A stretch of DNA of 64,000 nucleotides, from assembly GCF_040049195.1 (NCBI RefSeq), contig NZ_JBDZDL010000006.1; one strand, 5' to 3'. The DNA comes from NCEH01 sp040049195. GTDB lineage: Bacteria > Pseudomonadota > Alphaproteobacteria > Rhizobiales > Xanthobacteraceae. The position numbers and the translations under genes are program-made. Below the pieces are notes generated by a model. That model ran no database searches, was not told where the DNA came from, and saw only the letters and a list, made by a program, of their open reading frames with translations. The stretch's first letter is position 1, and every line of letters begins with the position of its first letter. This document shows, piece after piece, positions 1-11,824 of this stretch.

Positions 1-700
<700 letters not shown>

Positions 701-704
<4 letters not shown>

Positions 705-1693
705 TTCATGCTCTCCAGGTTCGCGCTCTCCAGGGCGTTCGCGGGGGTCGCGCGCGCCGCCGCCCGGCGTTGCGCGATGGTCTCGAACACGCCGACGATG
801 CCGGTGGGCGCCTTGAGGATGATGGCCAGCAGCACGAAGCCCAGGATCAATTGCCAGCTGTCGGCCACGAACGCCGCCGCATAGGTGCGGATCGCTTCGT
901 AGACGAAGGTGCCGGTGAGCGCCCCGGCGACGTGGCCGACCCCGCCGAGGATCGCGATGAACACGAATTCGGAAGACCGCGTCCAATAGGTGTATTCGGG
1001 CGTCGCGATGCCCTGGATCAGGCCGAGCCCCGCCCCGCCGATGCCGCACAGCACCGCCGAGATCACATAGCCCACCAGCAGCACGCTGCGGGCGGAGAGG
1101 CCGATATATTCCAGCCGCGTCTCGTTGGTCTTGATGGCTTTCAGCGCCTGGCCGAGCGGGCTCTTCAAGTAGCGCCACACGAGATAGGCCCCGGCGAGCG
1201 CGAGGACCAGCATCACGTAATAAAGCAGCAGGTCGAACTGCCCGCGGTCGAAGCCGAAGCCGAACAAGGTGGGCCGGCGGATGCGCAGGCCGTCCGACCC
1301 GCCGGTGAGATGGAAGAACTTCTCCAGGATCGAATAGAGCACCATGGAGAAGGCGAGGTTCAGCATGCCGAAGAAGATGTAGCGGTAGCGCACCACGAAC
1401 AGGCCGACGATGAGGCCCAGCACCAGCGAGGTGCCGACGCTCGCCACCAGCAGCAGGGCAAGGTCGCCGCCTCCGCCCATGGCACGGCCGAGGAAGGCGG
1501 CGGTATAGGCGCCGGTGGCGAAGAACATGCCGTGGCCGAACGACACCTGCCCCGCCTGCAGCAGCAGGATGATGCCCAGCACCGCGAGGCTCTTGGCATA
1601 GACGATGGCGAGGAAGGTCAGCGACGACACGGCGAACAGCGGCACCAGGGCCAGCAGGATCGCCAGCGCGATCAGGGAAAGACGGGCGGCCAT
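701..1693 (-). CDS. Branched-chain amino-acid-type ABC permease (LivM-like)
   Basis: Inner-membrane permease of 330 residues, the usual LivM length, with about eight to nine hydrophobic segments. The family motif region QVSFGHGMFFATGAYTAA lies in the N-terminal third and the cytoplasmic coupling stretch with AIKTNETRLEYIG about two thirds along. It starts 2 bp after the stop of the LivH-like gene and overlaps the following ATPase by 4 bp, so one transcript is very likely. The substrate cannot be read from the permease; Liv-type systems of this class also carry urea, amides and aromatic or dicarboxylic acids. Confidence 0.93.
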
Positions 1694-1695
1694 GG

Positions 1696-2601
1696 TCAGA
1701 TCTTCCTAACGGCGGTGGCGCCGAACAGGCCGCTCGGCCGCACGATGAGCACGAGCACCATGAGGATGTAGGGCACCAGCACCTCGAATTCGGGGGCGAT
1801 GTAGACCGCGAGCGAGCGGCCGAGGCCGATCATCAGTGCCGCCACCGCCGCGCCCTCGATCTGGCCGAGGCCGGCGGTCGCGGCCACGGCGAAGGAGAGC
1901 ACGATCATCTCCGCGCCCATGCCGGGGATCAGCGAGGTGGTGGGCGCGGCCACCGCGCCGCCCAGCGCCGCCAGCGTCGCGCCGACGATGAAGGTGAGGA
2001 AATAGACCCTCTGCGCGTCGATGCCGATGGCGCGGGCGGCCTCGCGATCCTCGGTCACGGCCATGATCTGCGCGCCCGCATTGGTGTGGCGCAGGAAGAA
2101 CCGCAGGCCGAGCAGCACCGCCAGCGCGAGCAGCGGCAGGAACAGGGTCTGATAGGCGGTGTAATTGATGCCCACCAGCGAGACGTTGCCGAGCAATTGC
2201 AGCGGCTCCGACATGAAATAGGGCTGCACGCCCCAGATCAGGCGCTGAATATTCTCCAGCATCATGAAGACCGCGAAGGTGACCAGGATCTGGAGCACGT
2301 GCTCCTTGTCGTAGATGCGCTGGAGCAGCAGCTTTTCCATCAGCCCGCCCAGCACGGCGCCGACCAGGATGGCGGCCACGAACAGCGCCGGGAAGGTCAG
2401 CCACGGGCTGAACCCCATCTTCACCAGCCCCAGGCCGATGCTGACGGCCATATAGGCGCCGAGCGCATAGAAGCTGCCGTGGGCGATGTTGAGCACGCCC
2501 AGCACGCCGAAGATGAAGGTCAGGCCCACCGCCACCAGGAACACCAGGGAGGCATAGGCCACGCCGTCGGAGACGGCGAGGATCAAAGTATCTAGGGACA
2601 T
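1696..2601 (-). CDS. Branched-chain amino-acid-type ABC permease (LivH-like)
   Basis: Second inner-membrane permease of the importer, about 301 residues with the family segment GVLNIAHGSFYALGAYMA near the N terminus and seven to eight membrane spans. The frame stays open to 2625, but the ATG at 2601 (protein starting MSLDTLILAV) is preceded by GGAAAG at a good distance and matches the normal LivH start, so I prefer it. It lies between the binding-protein gene and the LivM-like gene, the standard order for these operons. Confidence 0.92.
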   Translation of the reverse strand: MSLDTLILAVSDGVAYASLVFLVAVGLTFIFGVLGVLNIAHGSFYALGAYMAVSIGLGLVKMGFSPWLTFPALFVAAILVGAVLGGLMEKLLLQRIYDKEHVLQILVTFAVFMMLENIQRLIWGVQPYFMSEPLQLLGNVSLVGINYTAYQTLFLPLLALAVLLGLRFFLRHTNAGAQIMAVTEDREAARAIGIDAQRVYFLTFIVGATLAALGGAVAAPTTSLIPGMGAEMIVLSFAVAATAGLGQIEGAAVAALMIGLGRSLAVYIAPEFEVLVPYILMVLVLIVRPSGLFGATAVRKI

Positions 2602-2738
2602 CTCAACTTTCCGCGGAAACGGCACCGGCGCACCGGCGCGCTCCGTCCTGGCCTAAGGCGTGCGGGCCGCACCCGCGCGGGAGCATGCAAGCGGCCGGGC
2701 CCGTCCGCCGATGGCGGAGGGCCCGGCCGGTCGTGGGA

Positions 2739-4028
2739 TCAGTGCTTGAAGGTGTCGACCGGCATCTGGATCAGGTCCGGCTTCAGGGTCTTGATCCAGG
2801 CGTCCGTGGTCTCGCCGACCGGCGGCATGAGCTTGCTGGCCGAGAAGATCATCATCTTGTCCATGACGTCGAACGGATATTCGGGGACGCGCACGGTGGT
2901 GCCGATGAGCTGGTCCTCGACGCCCTGGCCGTCGGCGCGGATCTCGACCGGCCGGCCGAACGCCTGGAACTTCAGGCCCGGCATGGCCTTGGCCACCTGC
3001 TCCTTGGTGGGCCACTTGCCGCCGTTCGCCGCCACCGCCTTGGCATAGACCGCGTCAAGCGCGGCGAAGGCCTGGGCCATGTGGAACACCGAATAGATCG
3101 GGTAATGGCCGGTCTTGGCCTTGAAGGCATCGACGAAGGCCTTGAACTTGGGCTCGCCCTTCATCTCGGGATGCAGGAAGTAATGGTCGCCGCGTCCGCC
3201 CACGATCACGCCTTCCGGCAGATCGGTGCCGAGCCGCTCGAGCGAGGATTCGGCCAGCGGCAGCACGAATTGCGACTGGGCGAACAGGCCGCGCTGGTTG
3301 GCCTGGCGCACGAAGGTGTCGAGGTCGCCGCCCCAGGAAGTGGAGAGGATCACGTCGGGCTTCAGCGCCAGCAGGCGGGAAACCTCGGTGGAGAAGTCGG
3401 CGGCGCCGAACTTGGGGAAGAATTCCGCCACCACCTTCACGTCGGGCTTCAGCACCTTCAGCGCGCCGGAGAAGATGGCCCAGCTGTCGCGGCCCCAGGC
3501 GTAATCCTGGTTCACCACCGCGACCGTTTTGAAGTCCGGCTTCACCTTCAGCAGATAGATGAGCGGGGCGAGGGTCTCGGGGGTGGCGTTGGCCTGGGTG
3601 CGGAAGACGTAATTATACTTGTCGTCTTCCAGGATGCGCTGGGTGCCACAATCCCACATGAAGTTGAGAACCTTCAGGTCCTCGGCGAGTGGGGCGACCT
3701 TGTTGCAGACGCCCGAGGAGATGGACGCGAACATCACGTCCACCTTGGTGTCCTGCACCAGGCGGCGATATTCGGTCATCAGCGTTTCGATGCCGGCGCC
3801 TTCGTCGATGAAATAGAGCTTCACCGGCACGCCCTGGATGCCGCCGCGCTTGTTGATGTCCTCGGCAAGCAATTCGGCGGCGTCGCGCGCGGGCACGCCG
3901 AAGACCGAGGCGGAGCCCGAATTATAAGTGGTGATGCCGATGCGCAGTTCGCTCGGCTTTTCCTGTGCGAGGGCGGGCACGAGGCCCAGCAAACTGAAGG
4001 TCGCTGCCGCGATTATCCGGCGAAACAT
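2739..4028 (-). CDS. Periplasmic substrate-binding protein of Liv-type ABC importer
   Basis: Captures the substrate in the periplasm and delivers it to the two permeases encoded downstream. The protein is about 429 residues. It begins MFRRIIAAATFSLLGL with a typical signal peptide ending near PALAQ, then RIGITTYNSGSASVFG, the type I periplasmic-binding-protein start. The frame extends to 4055, but AGGAAAG upstream of the ATG at 4028 and the signal peptide fix the start there. The ligand is not predictable from sequence; the nearby CoA-transferase, CoA-lyase and PrpD-like genes suggest a small carboxylate. Confidence 0.92.
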   Translation of the reverse strand: MFRRIIAAATFSLLGLVPALAQEKPSELRIGITTYNSGSASVFGVPARDAAELLAEDINKRGGIQGVPVKLYFIDEGAGIETLMTEYRRLVQDTKVDVMFASISSGVCNKVAPLAEDLKVLNFMWDCGTQRILEDDKYNYVFRTQANATPETLAPLIYLLKVKPDFKTVAVVNQDYAWGRDSWAIFSGALKVLKPDVKVVAEFFPKFGAADFSTEVSRLLALKPDVILSTSWGGDLDTFVRQANQRGLFAQSQFVLPLAESSLERLGTDLPEGVIVGGRGDHYFLHPEMKGEPKFKAFVDAFKAKTGHYPIYSVFHMAQAFAALDAVYAKAVAANGGKWPTKEQVAKAMPGLKFQAFGRPVEIRADGQGVEDQLIGTTVRVPEYPFDVMDKMMIFSASKLMPPVGETTDAWIKTLKPDLIQMPVDTFKH

Positions 4029-4161
4029 GTGCGGCTTTCCTCCTGATGCCCGCATGATGCGGTGATTATTCTTCGGCCCGTGAGCCGAGCCGGGCGCATC
4101 TTGCTGGGCGGCCGCGTCATCTCAAAAGACTATTTTGAACTGGTTCCTATATTAAAAAGAG

Positions 4162-5118
4162 CTAGCGCTCTGAATCCGCGTCGTCGGCCAAGGTGGCGCT
4201 CCAGGCGCCCTCCTTCACGAGCCGGATCAAGGTGGCGTGGGCCAGGGAATCGATCGCCCGCACGGCGTTGGAGAGCGGCCGGTCGCTGGGCCGCACGATG
4301 TGCAGGTCGCGCGTCAGCACCGGCGTTCCCATGGGCCATGCGATGAGACGCCCCTCCTCCACCTCCCGCTTCACGGCGGCGGCCGGAAGAATGGCATAGC
4401 CGAGCCCGCCTTCCACCAGCAGCTTGATCTGGCCGTAGGTGTCGATGTCGATGACGGTGCTCAGCAGCACCCCTTCCGACATGGCCCGCTCCTCGATGAG
4501 ATCGCGCAGGCCGTGGCCGGGGCTCGGCAGGATGAGCGTGAGGCCCGACACCTGCTCGAACGGCACCGGCCCGCCGGCGGGATGGGTCTCGCCCTCCGGC
4601 GGCACGATGGGGCCGATCAGGCACAGGTCTTCCGACAGCACGCGATGGGCGATCAGCCCGCGGTCGTTGACCGTGCGATACAGCACGCCGAGATCGATCT
4701 TGCCGTCGCGCAGCCAGTCCAGCACGAAGCCGCTCATCGCTTCGGCGACGCGCAGCTTCACCTTCGGATAGCGCCGGCGCGCCTCGCTGATGAGCGGCAC
4801 GCACAGCATTTGGCTGATGGTGCCGGGCATGCCGAAACGCACCTCGCCGGCGGGCTCCGCCTGCCCGCCCTTCACCGCCTCGCGCGCCACTTCCATCTGG
4901 CCGATGATCAGGCGCGCGTGCCGCAGCAGGGTTTCGCCGGCTTCCGTCGGGCGCACGCCCTGGGGGCTGCGAAACAGCAGTTCCAGCCCGAGATCCAGCT
5001 CCATGTTGCGCACATGCTGGCTGAGCGCCGGCTGGGCGACGCGCAGGCGATGGGCGGCCTTGGAGAACGAGCCCATCTCCACGATGGTGGTAAAATAGCG
5101 AAGCTGGCGCAGGTCCAC
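4162..5118 (-). CDS. LysR-family transcriptional regulator
   Basis: DNA-binding regulator of 318 residues. The N-terminal winged helix-turn-helix is clear (MDLRQLRYFTTIVEMGSFSK followed by AQPALSQHVRNMELDLG), followed by a substrate-binding-like effector domain. It lies about 130 bp upstream of the importer on the same strand and 65 bp downstream of a methyltransferase gene, so it probably controls this uptake and catabolism cluster. The effector is likely the imported acid or its CoA derivative, but that is inference. The AT-rich stretch between 4090 and 4160 may hold the promoter of the importer. Confidence 0.9.
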   Translation of the reverse strand: MDLRQLRYFTTIVEMGSFSKAAHRLRVAQPALSQHVRNMELDLGLELLFRSPQGVRPTEAGETLLRHARLIIGQMEVAREAVKGGQAEPAGEVRFGMPGTISQMLCVPLISEARRRYPKVKLRVAEAMSGFVLDWLRDGKIDLGVLYRTVNDRGLIAHRVLSEDLCLIGPIVPPEGETHPAGGPVPFEQVSGLTLILPSPGHGLRDLIEERAMSEGVLLSTVIDIDTYGQIKLLVEGGLGYAILPAAAVKREVEEGRLIAWPMGTPVLTRDLHIVRPSDRPLSNAVRAIDSLAHATLIRLVKEGAWSATLADDADSER

Positions 5119-5183
5119 GGTCGGCGTCTTCCCTGAGGGTCAGAAGCCGGGATTATACGCAAAGACCCGTGAAGAAGGGAAAT

Positions 5184-5870
5184 CTATGGGGCGGCAAAGC
5201 CCAGCCGGTGCGCCCGGTGCGGCTGCACCAGGCGGAATCCCTCGCCCTCCGCCACCGCATTGGCGCGGAACAGGGCGTCGAGCTCGCCGCGCTTGGCCAC
5301 CGTGGTCGGCGCGCGGGCCGGGTCCACCTCCACCAGCTTCGCGATGAAGGCATCGAGGCCGGAGAATTTGCGCGGATCGTCATATTCCACGCATTCGATG
5401 ATGCGCAGCCCGTCCTGCTCCACGGCGTCCAGGGCGGCCTGGGCCTGCGCGCGGATTTCGGTCTCGTCCTCCACCGGCAGCATGGAGAGGAAGAAGGTGC
5501 CGGCCGCCAGCGGCTCGATCACCACCACATTGCCGCCGCTCACCCGCGCCGCTTCGCGCAACGCCGCCGCCATCACCGCCTGCGGCACGTGGTGCAGGCT
5601 GTTGAGAAACACCGCCGCGCCGAATGCCCCGTCGGCGAACGGCAGGTCCTGCGCGCCCGCCTGCTCGAACCGCGCCTTGGGCACCGCCTGCCGGGCCACG
5701 GCGATCGCATCCGCCTGCGGATCGATGCCCGTCACCTCCGCGCCACGGGCGCTGAGCGCGCGGGCGAGCGCGCCGGTGCCGCAGCCCACATCCAGCACCT
5801 TCAGGCCTGCGACAGGATCGAGCCAGCGCTCGAGGAGGCCGAGCGCATTGCCGGTGGGCCGAATGGTCAT
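5184..5870 (-). CDS. Class I SAM-dependent methyltransferase
   Basis: Cytoplasmic methyltransferase of 228 residues. The SAM-binding motif I LDVGCGTGALARAL is at about residues 25-38, followed by the acidic residue in GIDPQADAI and a motif resembling AVFLNSLHHVPQ, together typical of the methyltransferase 11 family. The methyl acceptor is unknown. It lies 23 bp after the CoA-transferase gene and 65 bp before the LysR gene on the same strand, so it is probably co-transcribed with this catabolic cluster. A role in modifying the pathway substrate is possible but not shown. Confidence 0.8.
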   Translation of the reverse strand: MTIRPTGNALGLLERWLDPVAGLKVLDVGCGTGALARALSARGAEVTGIDPQADAIAVARQAVPKARFEQAGAQDLPFADGAFGAAVFLNSLHHVPQAVMAAALREAARVSGGNVVVIEPLAAGTFFLSMLPVEDETEIRAQAQAALDAVEQDGLRIIECVEYDDPRKFSGLDAFIAKLVEVDPARAPTTVAKRGELDALFRANAVAEGEGFRLVQPHRAHRLGFAAP

Positions 5871-5893
5871 GAAAGTCTTCCCTGCTTATTGCC

Positions 5894-7033
5894 TCAGGCG
5901 GACGTCGGCACGGGCGCGAAGTCGGCCCGCACCGCTTGCGTGTGGGCGCCGAGCCCCGGCACCGCGCGGAATTCCGCCGGCTTGCCGTCCACCACCGCTC
6001 CGGGCGCCAGGCAGCGCACGGGGCCGGTGGGCGTTTCCACTTCCACATATCGGTTTTGAGGATGGGCCGCGACATCTTCCAGCGTGCTCACCCGGCCATA
6101 AGCGACGCGCGCCCGCTCCAGCCGCTCCACGGCCTCGACGCGGGTCAGCGTGGAGAAGACCGCGTTGATGGCATCGTCCAGCGCCGGGCGGGCGGCGACG
6201 CGATTGTTGTTGCTGTCGAAGCGCGGATCGGCGGCGATGGCGGCATCGCCCAGCACCTCGGCGCAGAACATCTGCCATTCGCGCTCGTTCTGGATCGAGA
6301 ACAGCACCGCCTTGCCGTCGGCGCAGGTATAGGCGCCATAAGGCGCGATGGTGGGATGGTTGAGGCCCGCCCGCTCCGGCACCTTCCCGCCATAGGCATA
6401 TTGAAGGTAGGGCACGTTCATCCAGTCGGAGAGCGCGTGATAGAGCGACACCGCGATGTGCCGCCCGACGCCGGTGCGCGCGCGGGCATAGAGCGCCTGC
6501 ATCACCGCCTGAAGCGCCGTCATGCCGGCGGCGATGTCGCACACCGAAACGCCGACGCGCGCCGAGCCGTGCTCGTTGCCGGTGATGGAGGACAGCCCCG
6601 TCTCCGCCTGCACCAGCAGGTCATAGGCCTTCAGATCGCGATAGGGCCCCTCGTCGCCATAGCCCGAGATGGAGCAAGTGATGAGGCGCGGATTCGCCGC
6701 CCGCAAATCGGCGGGCGCAAAGCCGAGCCGGTCGATGGCGCCGGGGGCGAGGTTCTGGATGAAGATATCCGCCTGCGCCACCATCGCCCGCAGCACCGCG
6801 AGGTCGTCCGCCTTCTTCAGGTCGAGGCAGATGGATTCCTTGCCCCGGTTCAGCCAGACGAAATAGGCGCTCTCGCCATGGACCAGGGAATCGTAATTGC
6901 GGGCGAAATCCCCCTCCGGCCGCTCGATCTTGATGACCCGCGCGCCGGCATCCGCGAGGCGGCAGGACAGATAGGGAGCGGCCACCGCCTGCTCCACGGA
7001 GACGACAAGGATGCCTTCGAGATCGTTCTGCAT
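5894..7033 (-). CDS. CaiB/BaiF family (class III) CoA-transferase
   Basis: Transfers CoA from one acyl-CoA to a free acid, the usual activation step for small carboxylic acids. The 379-residue length fits the family. Features include GILVVSVEQAVAAPYLSCRL at the N terminus, the conserved VIKIERPEGDFAR block, LNRGKESICLDLK, and YDLLVQAETGLSS, which carries the expected catalytic aspartate. It is transcribed divergently from the CitE-like lyase across a 308-bp intergenic region, suggesting a shared control region and one pathway (acid to acyl-CoA, then cleavage). Donor and acceptor are not predictable here. Confidence 0.9.
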   Translation of the reverse strand: MQNDLEGILVVSVEQAVAAPYLSCRLADAGARVIKIERPEGDFARNYDSLVHGESAYFVWLNRGKESICLDLKKADDLAVLRAMVAQADIFIQNLAPGAIDRLGFAPADLRAANPRLITCSISGYGDEGPYRDLKAYDLLVQAETGLSSITGNEHGSARVGVSVCDIAAGMTALQAVMQALYARARTGVGRHIAVSLYHALSDWMNVPYLQYAYGGKVPERAGLNHPTIAPYGAYTCADGKAVLFSIQNEREWQMFCAEVLGDAAIAADPRFDSNNNRVAARPALDDAINAVFSTLTRVEAVERLERARVAYGRVSTLEDVAAHPQNRYVEVETPTGPVRCLAPGAVVDGKPAEFRAVPGLGAHTQAVRADFAPVPTSA

Positions 7034-7341
7034 CGGGACCGGAAAAGTTCGAGGAGCCGTCGCGGCCGGCGCGCAGGCGCCGTGCGGATCGCACAGGCCG
7101 CGACACTCGCCCTAAAGTCGGCCAGAGCACAAATACGCATCTAGCCTAGGAGACATATGCAAAACATATAGCGCTCCGCCGGCGCGGCGCACCTCCTGGC
7201 AATGGCGAGATCCCGCGGAAGGCCGGGCGGCGCGCCGGCGGGCCATAGGTCTTTGCTATGAGAGGGCAAGCAAATCGCTATTTGCACCCGCCCTTGCGCT
7301 CGGCACTGTGCGGCGTCTCTTGTTCTGACCCAGGGCCGTTC
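7034..7341. promoter_or_regulatory. Divergent intergenic region with ATATG-N5-CATAT dyad
   Basis: About 308 bp separate the divergently transcribed CoA-transferase and CoA-ester lyase genes. It must contain promoters for both directions. The clearest signal is a small AT-rich inverted repeat, ATATG (7155-7159) and CATAT (7165-7169), in otherwise GC-rich DNA, a plausible operator for the LysR product or another regulator. I see no convincing open frame or RNA gene. The operator assignment is inference. Confidence 0.4.
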
Positions 7342-8172
7342 ATGTCCTCCTCGCTGTTCGATGCGCGTCTCGTGGTTCTGTTCGTTCCCGGCGACCGCCC
7401 CGAGCGCTTCGCCAAGGCGCTGGCCGCCGGCGCCGATGCCATCATCCTCGATCTGGAGGACGCGGTGGCGGTGGCCGAGAAGCCCCATGCGCGCGAGGCC
7501 ATCGCCGCCGGCTTTCCGGCCGGCGGCGGGCCGATCTTTTTGCGCGTCAATCCCGTCGGGACCCCCTGGCATGCCGAAGACCTCGCCTTGGCGCGGCGCC
7601 TGCCGCTCGCCGGGCTGGTCCTGCCCAAGGCCGAGAGCGTCGCCGACATCCCCGATCTCGGCGACGTGCCGGTGATGGCGCTGGTGGAGAGCGCGCGCGG
7701 CATCGCCAATGCCCGCGCCATCGCCGCCGCCCCGCAGGTGCGCCGCCTCGCCTTCGGCTCCATCGATTTCGCCGCCGACATCGGTAGCGCCTATACCAAC
7801 GACGCGCTGCTCGCGGCGCGCAGCGAACTGGTGCTGGCCTCGCGCCTCGCCGGCCTTGCCGGGCCGCTCGACGGCGTCACCGCCGGTTTCGACGATGCTG
7901 CCGTGTGCGAGCGGGACGCGGCCTATGCCGCAAGCCTCGGCTGCGCCGGCAAGCTGTGCATCCATCCCCGCCAGATCGCCCCCGTCATCAAGGGGTTCGC
8001 CCCCTCGGAGGCGGAACTCGCCTGGGCCACCCGCGTGCTGGCGGCATCCTCCGCCGGCGGCGCGGCGGTGAAGGTGGACGGGGCCATGGTGGACACGCCG
8101 GTGCGCCTGCGGGCCGAGGGCATTCTGGCCCGCGCGCAGGGCGCGACAGGGCTTCAGGGAGGTTCCAAATGA
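7342..8172 (+). CDS. HpcH/HpaI aldolase / CitE-family CoA-ester lyase
   Basis: Cleaves or forms a C-C bond in a 3-hydroxy-acyl-CoA such as malyl- or citramalyl-CoA, giving acetyl-CoA or pyruvate plus a smaller product. The protein is about 276 residues. It shows the family blocks VVLFVPGDRPERFAKAL, AIILDLEDAV (metal ligand region), FLRVNPVGTPW, ALVESARGIANARAIA, the acidic FGSIDFAADIG, and KLCIHPRQI. The frame is open from 7258, but the ATG at 7342 matches the family start. Its stop overlaps the start of the PrpD-like gene by ATGA. The exact CoA-ester is unknown. Confidence 0.88.
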   Translation: MSSSLFDARLVVLFVPGDRPERFAKALAAGADAIILDLEDAVAVAEKPHAREAIAAGFPAGGGPIFLRVNPVGTPWHAEDLALARRLPLAGLVLPKAESVADIPDLGDVPVMALVESARGIANARAIAAAPQVRRLAFGSIDFAADIGSAYTNDALLAARSELVLASRLAGLAGPLDGVTAGFDDAAVCERDAAYAASLGCAGKLCIHPRQIAPVIKGFAPSEAELAWATRVLAASSAGGAAVKVDGAMVDTPVRLRAEGILARAQGATGLQGGSK

Positions 8173-9539
8173 GCGACGAAACCAACATCCTCGCCCGCTA
8201 TGCCGCCACCCTCGCCTTTACCGACCTTCCCGACGAAGTGGTGGCGCGGGCCGAGCGGCTGGTGCTCGATTTCTTCGGCAATATCGCCCGCGGCGGAGCG
8301 GATGCGGATTCCAGCGCCAGCGTGCGCGCCATGCTCGCCCGGCTGGGCCTCGACGGCCCCGGCGCCTGCACCGTGGTCGGCGCGCCGCGCACCTATGCCC
8401 CGGCCGTCGCCGCCCTGCTGAACGGCGTCTATGGGCATTCGCTGGATTTCGACGACACCCATGCGGAATCCTCGCTGCACCCGAGCGCCCCGGTGGTCTC
8501 CGCCGCGTTCGCGGCCGCTGAGATGACCGGCGCCAGCGGGCGCGATTTCATCACCGCCGTGATCGCCGGCTATGAAGTGTGCTGCCGGCTCGGCGTCGCG
8601 CTCGATCCCACCGTGCATTACGCGCGCGGCTTTCATCCCACCGCGACCGCCGGCACGTTCGGCGCTGCTGCGGCGGCGGGCAAGCTGCTGGGGCTCGACG
8701 CCGAGCGCATCGCCTGCGCCTTCGGCGTGGCGGCGAGCCAGGCGGCGGGCTCGCTGCAATTCCTGGTTAACGGCGCCTGGAACAAGCGCTACCAGGTGGG
8801 CGCGGCGGCCATGAACGGGCTGATCGCCGCCACCCTTTCGGCCGAGGGTTTCAAGGGCGCGTCGGAGGCCATCGAGGGCAAGCACGGCTTCCTGCACGGC
8901 TATAGCGACGGCGCCGACCCCGCCAAGGCGGTGCGCGACCTCGGCACCGTGTACGAGACCATGAAGATCGGGCTCAAGCCCTATCCGAGCTGCCGCTACA
9001 CCCACGCCGCCCTCGACGGGCTGCTGGCGCTACGCACCGCGCACAATCTCACCGCCGCCGACATCGTGAAGGTCCGCGTCGGCCTGCATCCCAACGGCAT
9101 CACGCTCACCGGCGCGCCGCTCGCGGAGAAGCGGCGGGCGCGCACGGTGGTGGACGGGCAATTCTCCATGCCCTTCACCGCCGCCGTCGCGCTCGACCAG
9201 GGCGCGTTCGGCTGGGACGATTACGAGCGCCTCGGGGATCCCGCCATCGAGGCGCTGTGCGACCGCATCGAGGTTGAGGCCGATTCCGCCTTGGAAGGCC
9301 GCGCGCATCCCTTCGGCGCGCTGCTCACCGTGACCACCACCGGCGGCACCTATCAATCCAGCATCCCCGATCCTTCGGGCGAGCCGGACCTGTTCCCGGC
9401 GGACGCGGCGCTGGGCGCGAAATTCACCACGCTGGTAAAGCCGGTGCTGGGCAGCAAGACGGGCGATCTCGCCAATTCCCTGCTGGAAACGGCAACAATC
9501 GCCGACATGGCGGACGTGGCGGCCCTCGCACGCGGCTGA
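8169..9539 (+). CDS. MmgE/PrpD family protein (2-methylcitrate dehydratase-like)
   Basis: A 456-residue member of the family that includes 2-methylcitrate dehydratase and cis-aconitate decarboxylase. The characteristic GHSLDFDDTH segment is at about residues 94-103, followed by SSLHPSAPVVSAAFAAAE, KPYPSCRYTHAALDG and a C-terminal lid domain. It is coupled by ATGA to the CitE-like lyase. The family dehydrates or decarboxylates branched tri- and dicarboxylic acids; which it does here is not visible. With the CoA-transferase and lyase it could handle a citrate-, itaconate- or citramalate-like acid. Confidence 0.87.
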   Translation: MSDETNILARYAATLAFTDLPDEVVARAERLVLDFFGNIARGGADADSSASVRAMLARLGLDGPGACTVVGAPRTYAPAVAALLNGVYGHSLDFDDTHAESSLHPSAPVVSAAFAAAEMTGASGRDFITAVIAGYEVCCRLGVALDPTVHYARGFHPTATAGTFGAAAAAGKLLGLDAERIACAFGVAASQAAGSLQFLVNGAWNKRYQVGAAAMNGLIAATLSAEGFKGASEAIEGKHGFLHGYSDGADPAKAVRDLGTVYETMKIGLKPYPSCRYTHAALDGLLALRTAHNLTAADIVKVRVGLHPNGITLTGAPLAEKRRARTVVDGQFSMPFTAAVALDQGAFGWDDYERLGDPAIEALCDRIEVEADSALEGRAHPFGALLTVTTTGGTYQSSIPDPSGEPDLFPADAALGAKFTTLVKPVLGSKTGDLANSLLETATIADMADVAALARG

Positions 9540-9776
9540 CCGGGGCGACCAAGCGTCAAACCGGTAGCGCCGCCCCGGCGCGCCTGGCCCTCGGGACAGT
9601 GTCGCCGCAGCGCGAAACCTCCCTCGCGCCCGTCATGCTGCACTGCCAAACTCCTCAGCCGACACAGTTTTTGATCGATTATTGCCTGTTCGGCATCAAT
9701 GTCGTTCCACATCTTCCATAGATGCGGGGAATGCACAGGAGTATCCAGGGGGCAATTGACAAAAGGGAGGGACACC

Positions 9777-11552
<1,776 letters not shown>

Positions 11553-11824
11553 TCTGCTAAAGCTTTGCTCCGCCCTGCCGTAGCCGGTTCCCTCCGGCTG
11601 CGCGCGGTGGCGGCGCGATGTCGTCGGCACCGGGCCCGTCCGGGCGCCGCGGCGATCGTTCACAAGGGAATCGCCGCCGCGCCCAGCCGCCCCTGCAACG
11701 GGGGCCGGCATGCGCGACGGCCATGTCCGCCGATCGAGGACCAACCCGAAGCGGAGCTTGCCCGCCGCCGGGGGAGTTGAGCGCAAACGTCCAAAAGGCC
11801 AAGGCTAAGCCAGCGGAGAGGTGA
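11553..11824. other. gcl-hyi intergenic region, no gene seen
   Basis: About 270 bp of GC-rich sequence between gcl and hyi. A short hairpin AGCCGG/CCGGCT (11582-11599) follows the gcl stop closely but has no T-tract. Short open frames here are on the scale expected by chance in GC-rich DNA and have no recognisable product. It may carry a processing site or a second promoter for hyi. Confidence 0.35.
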
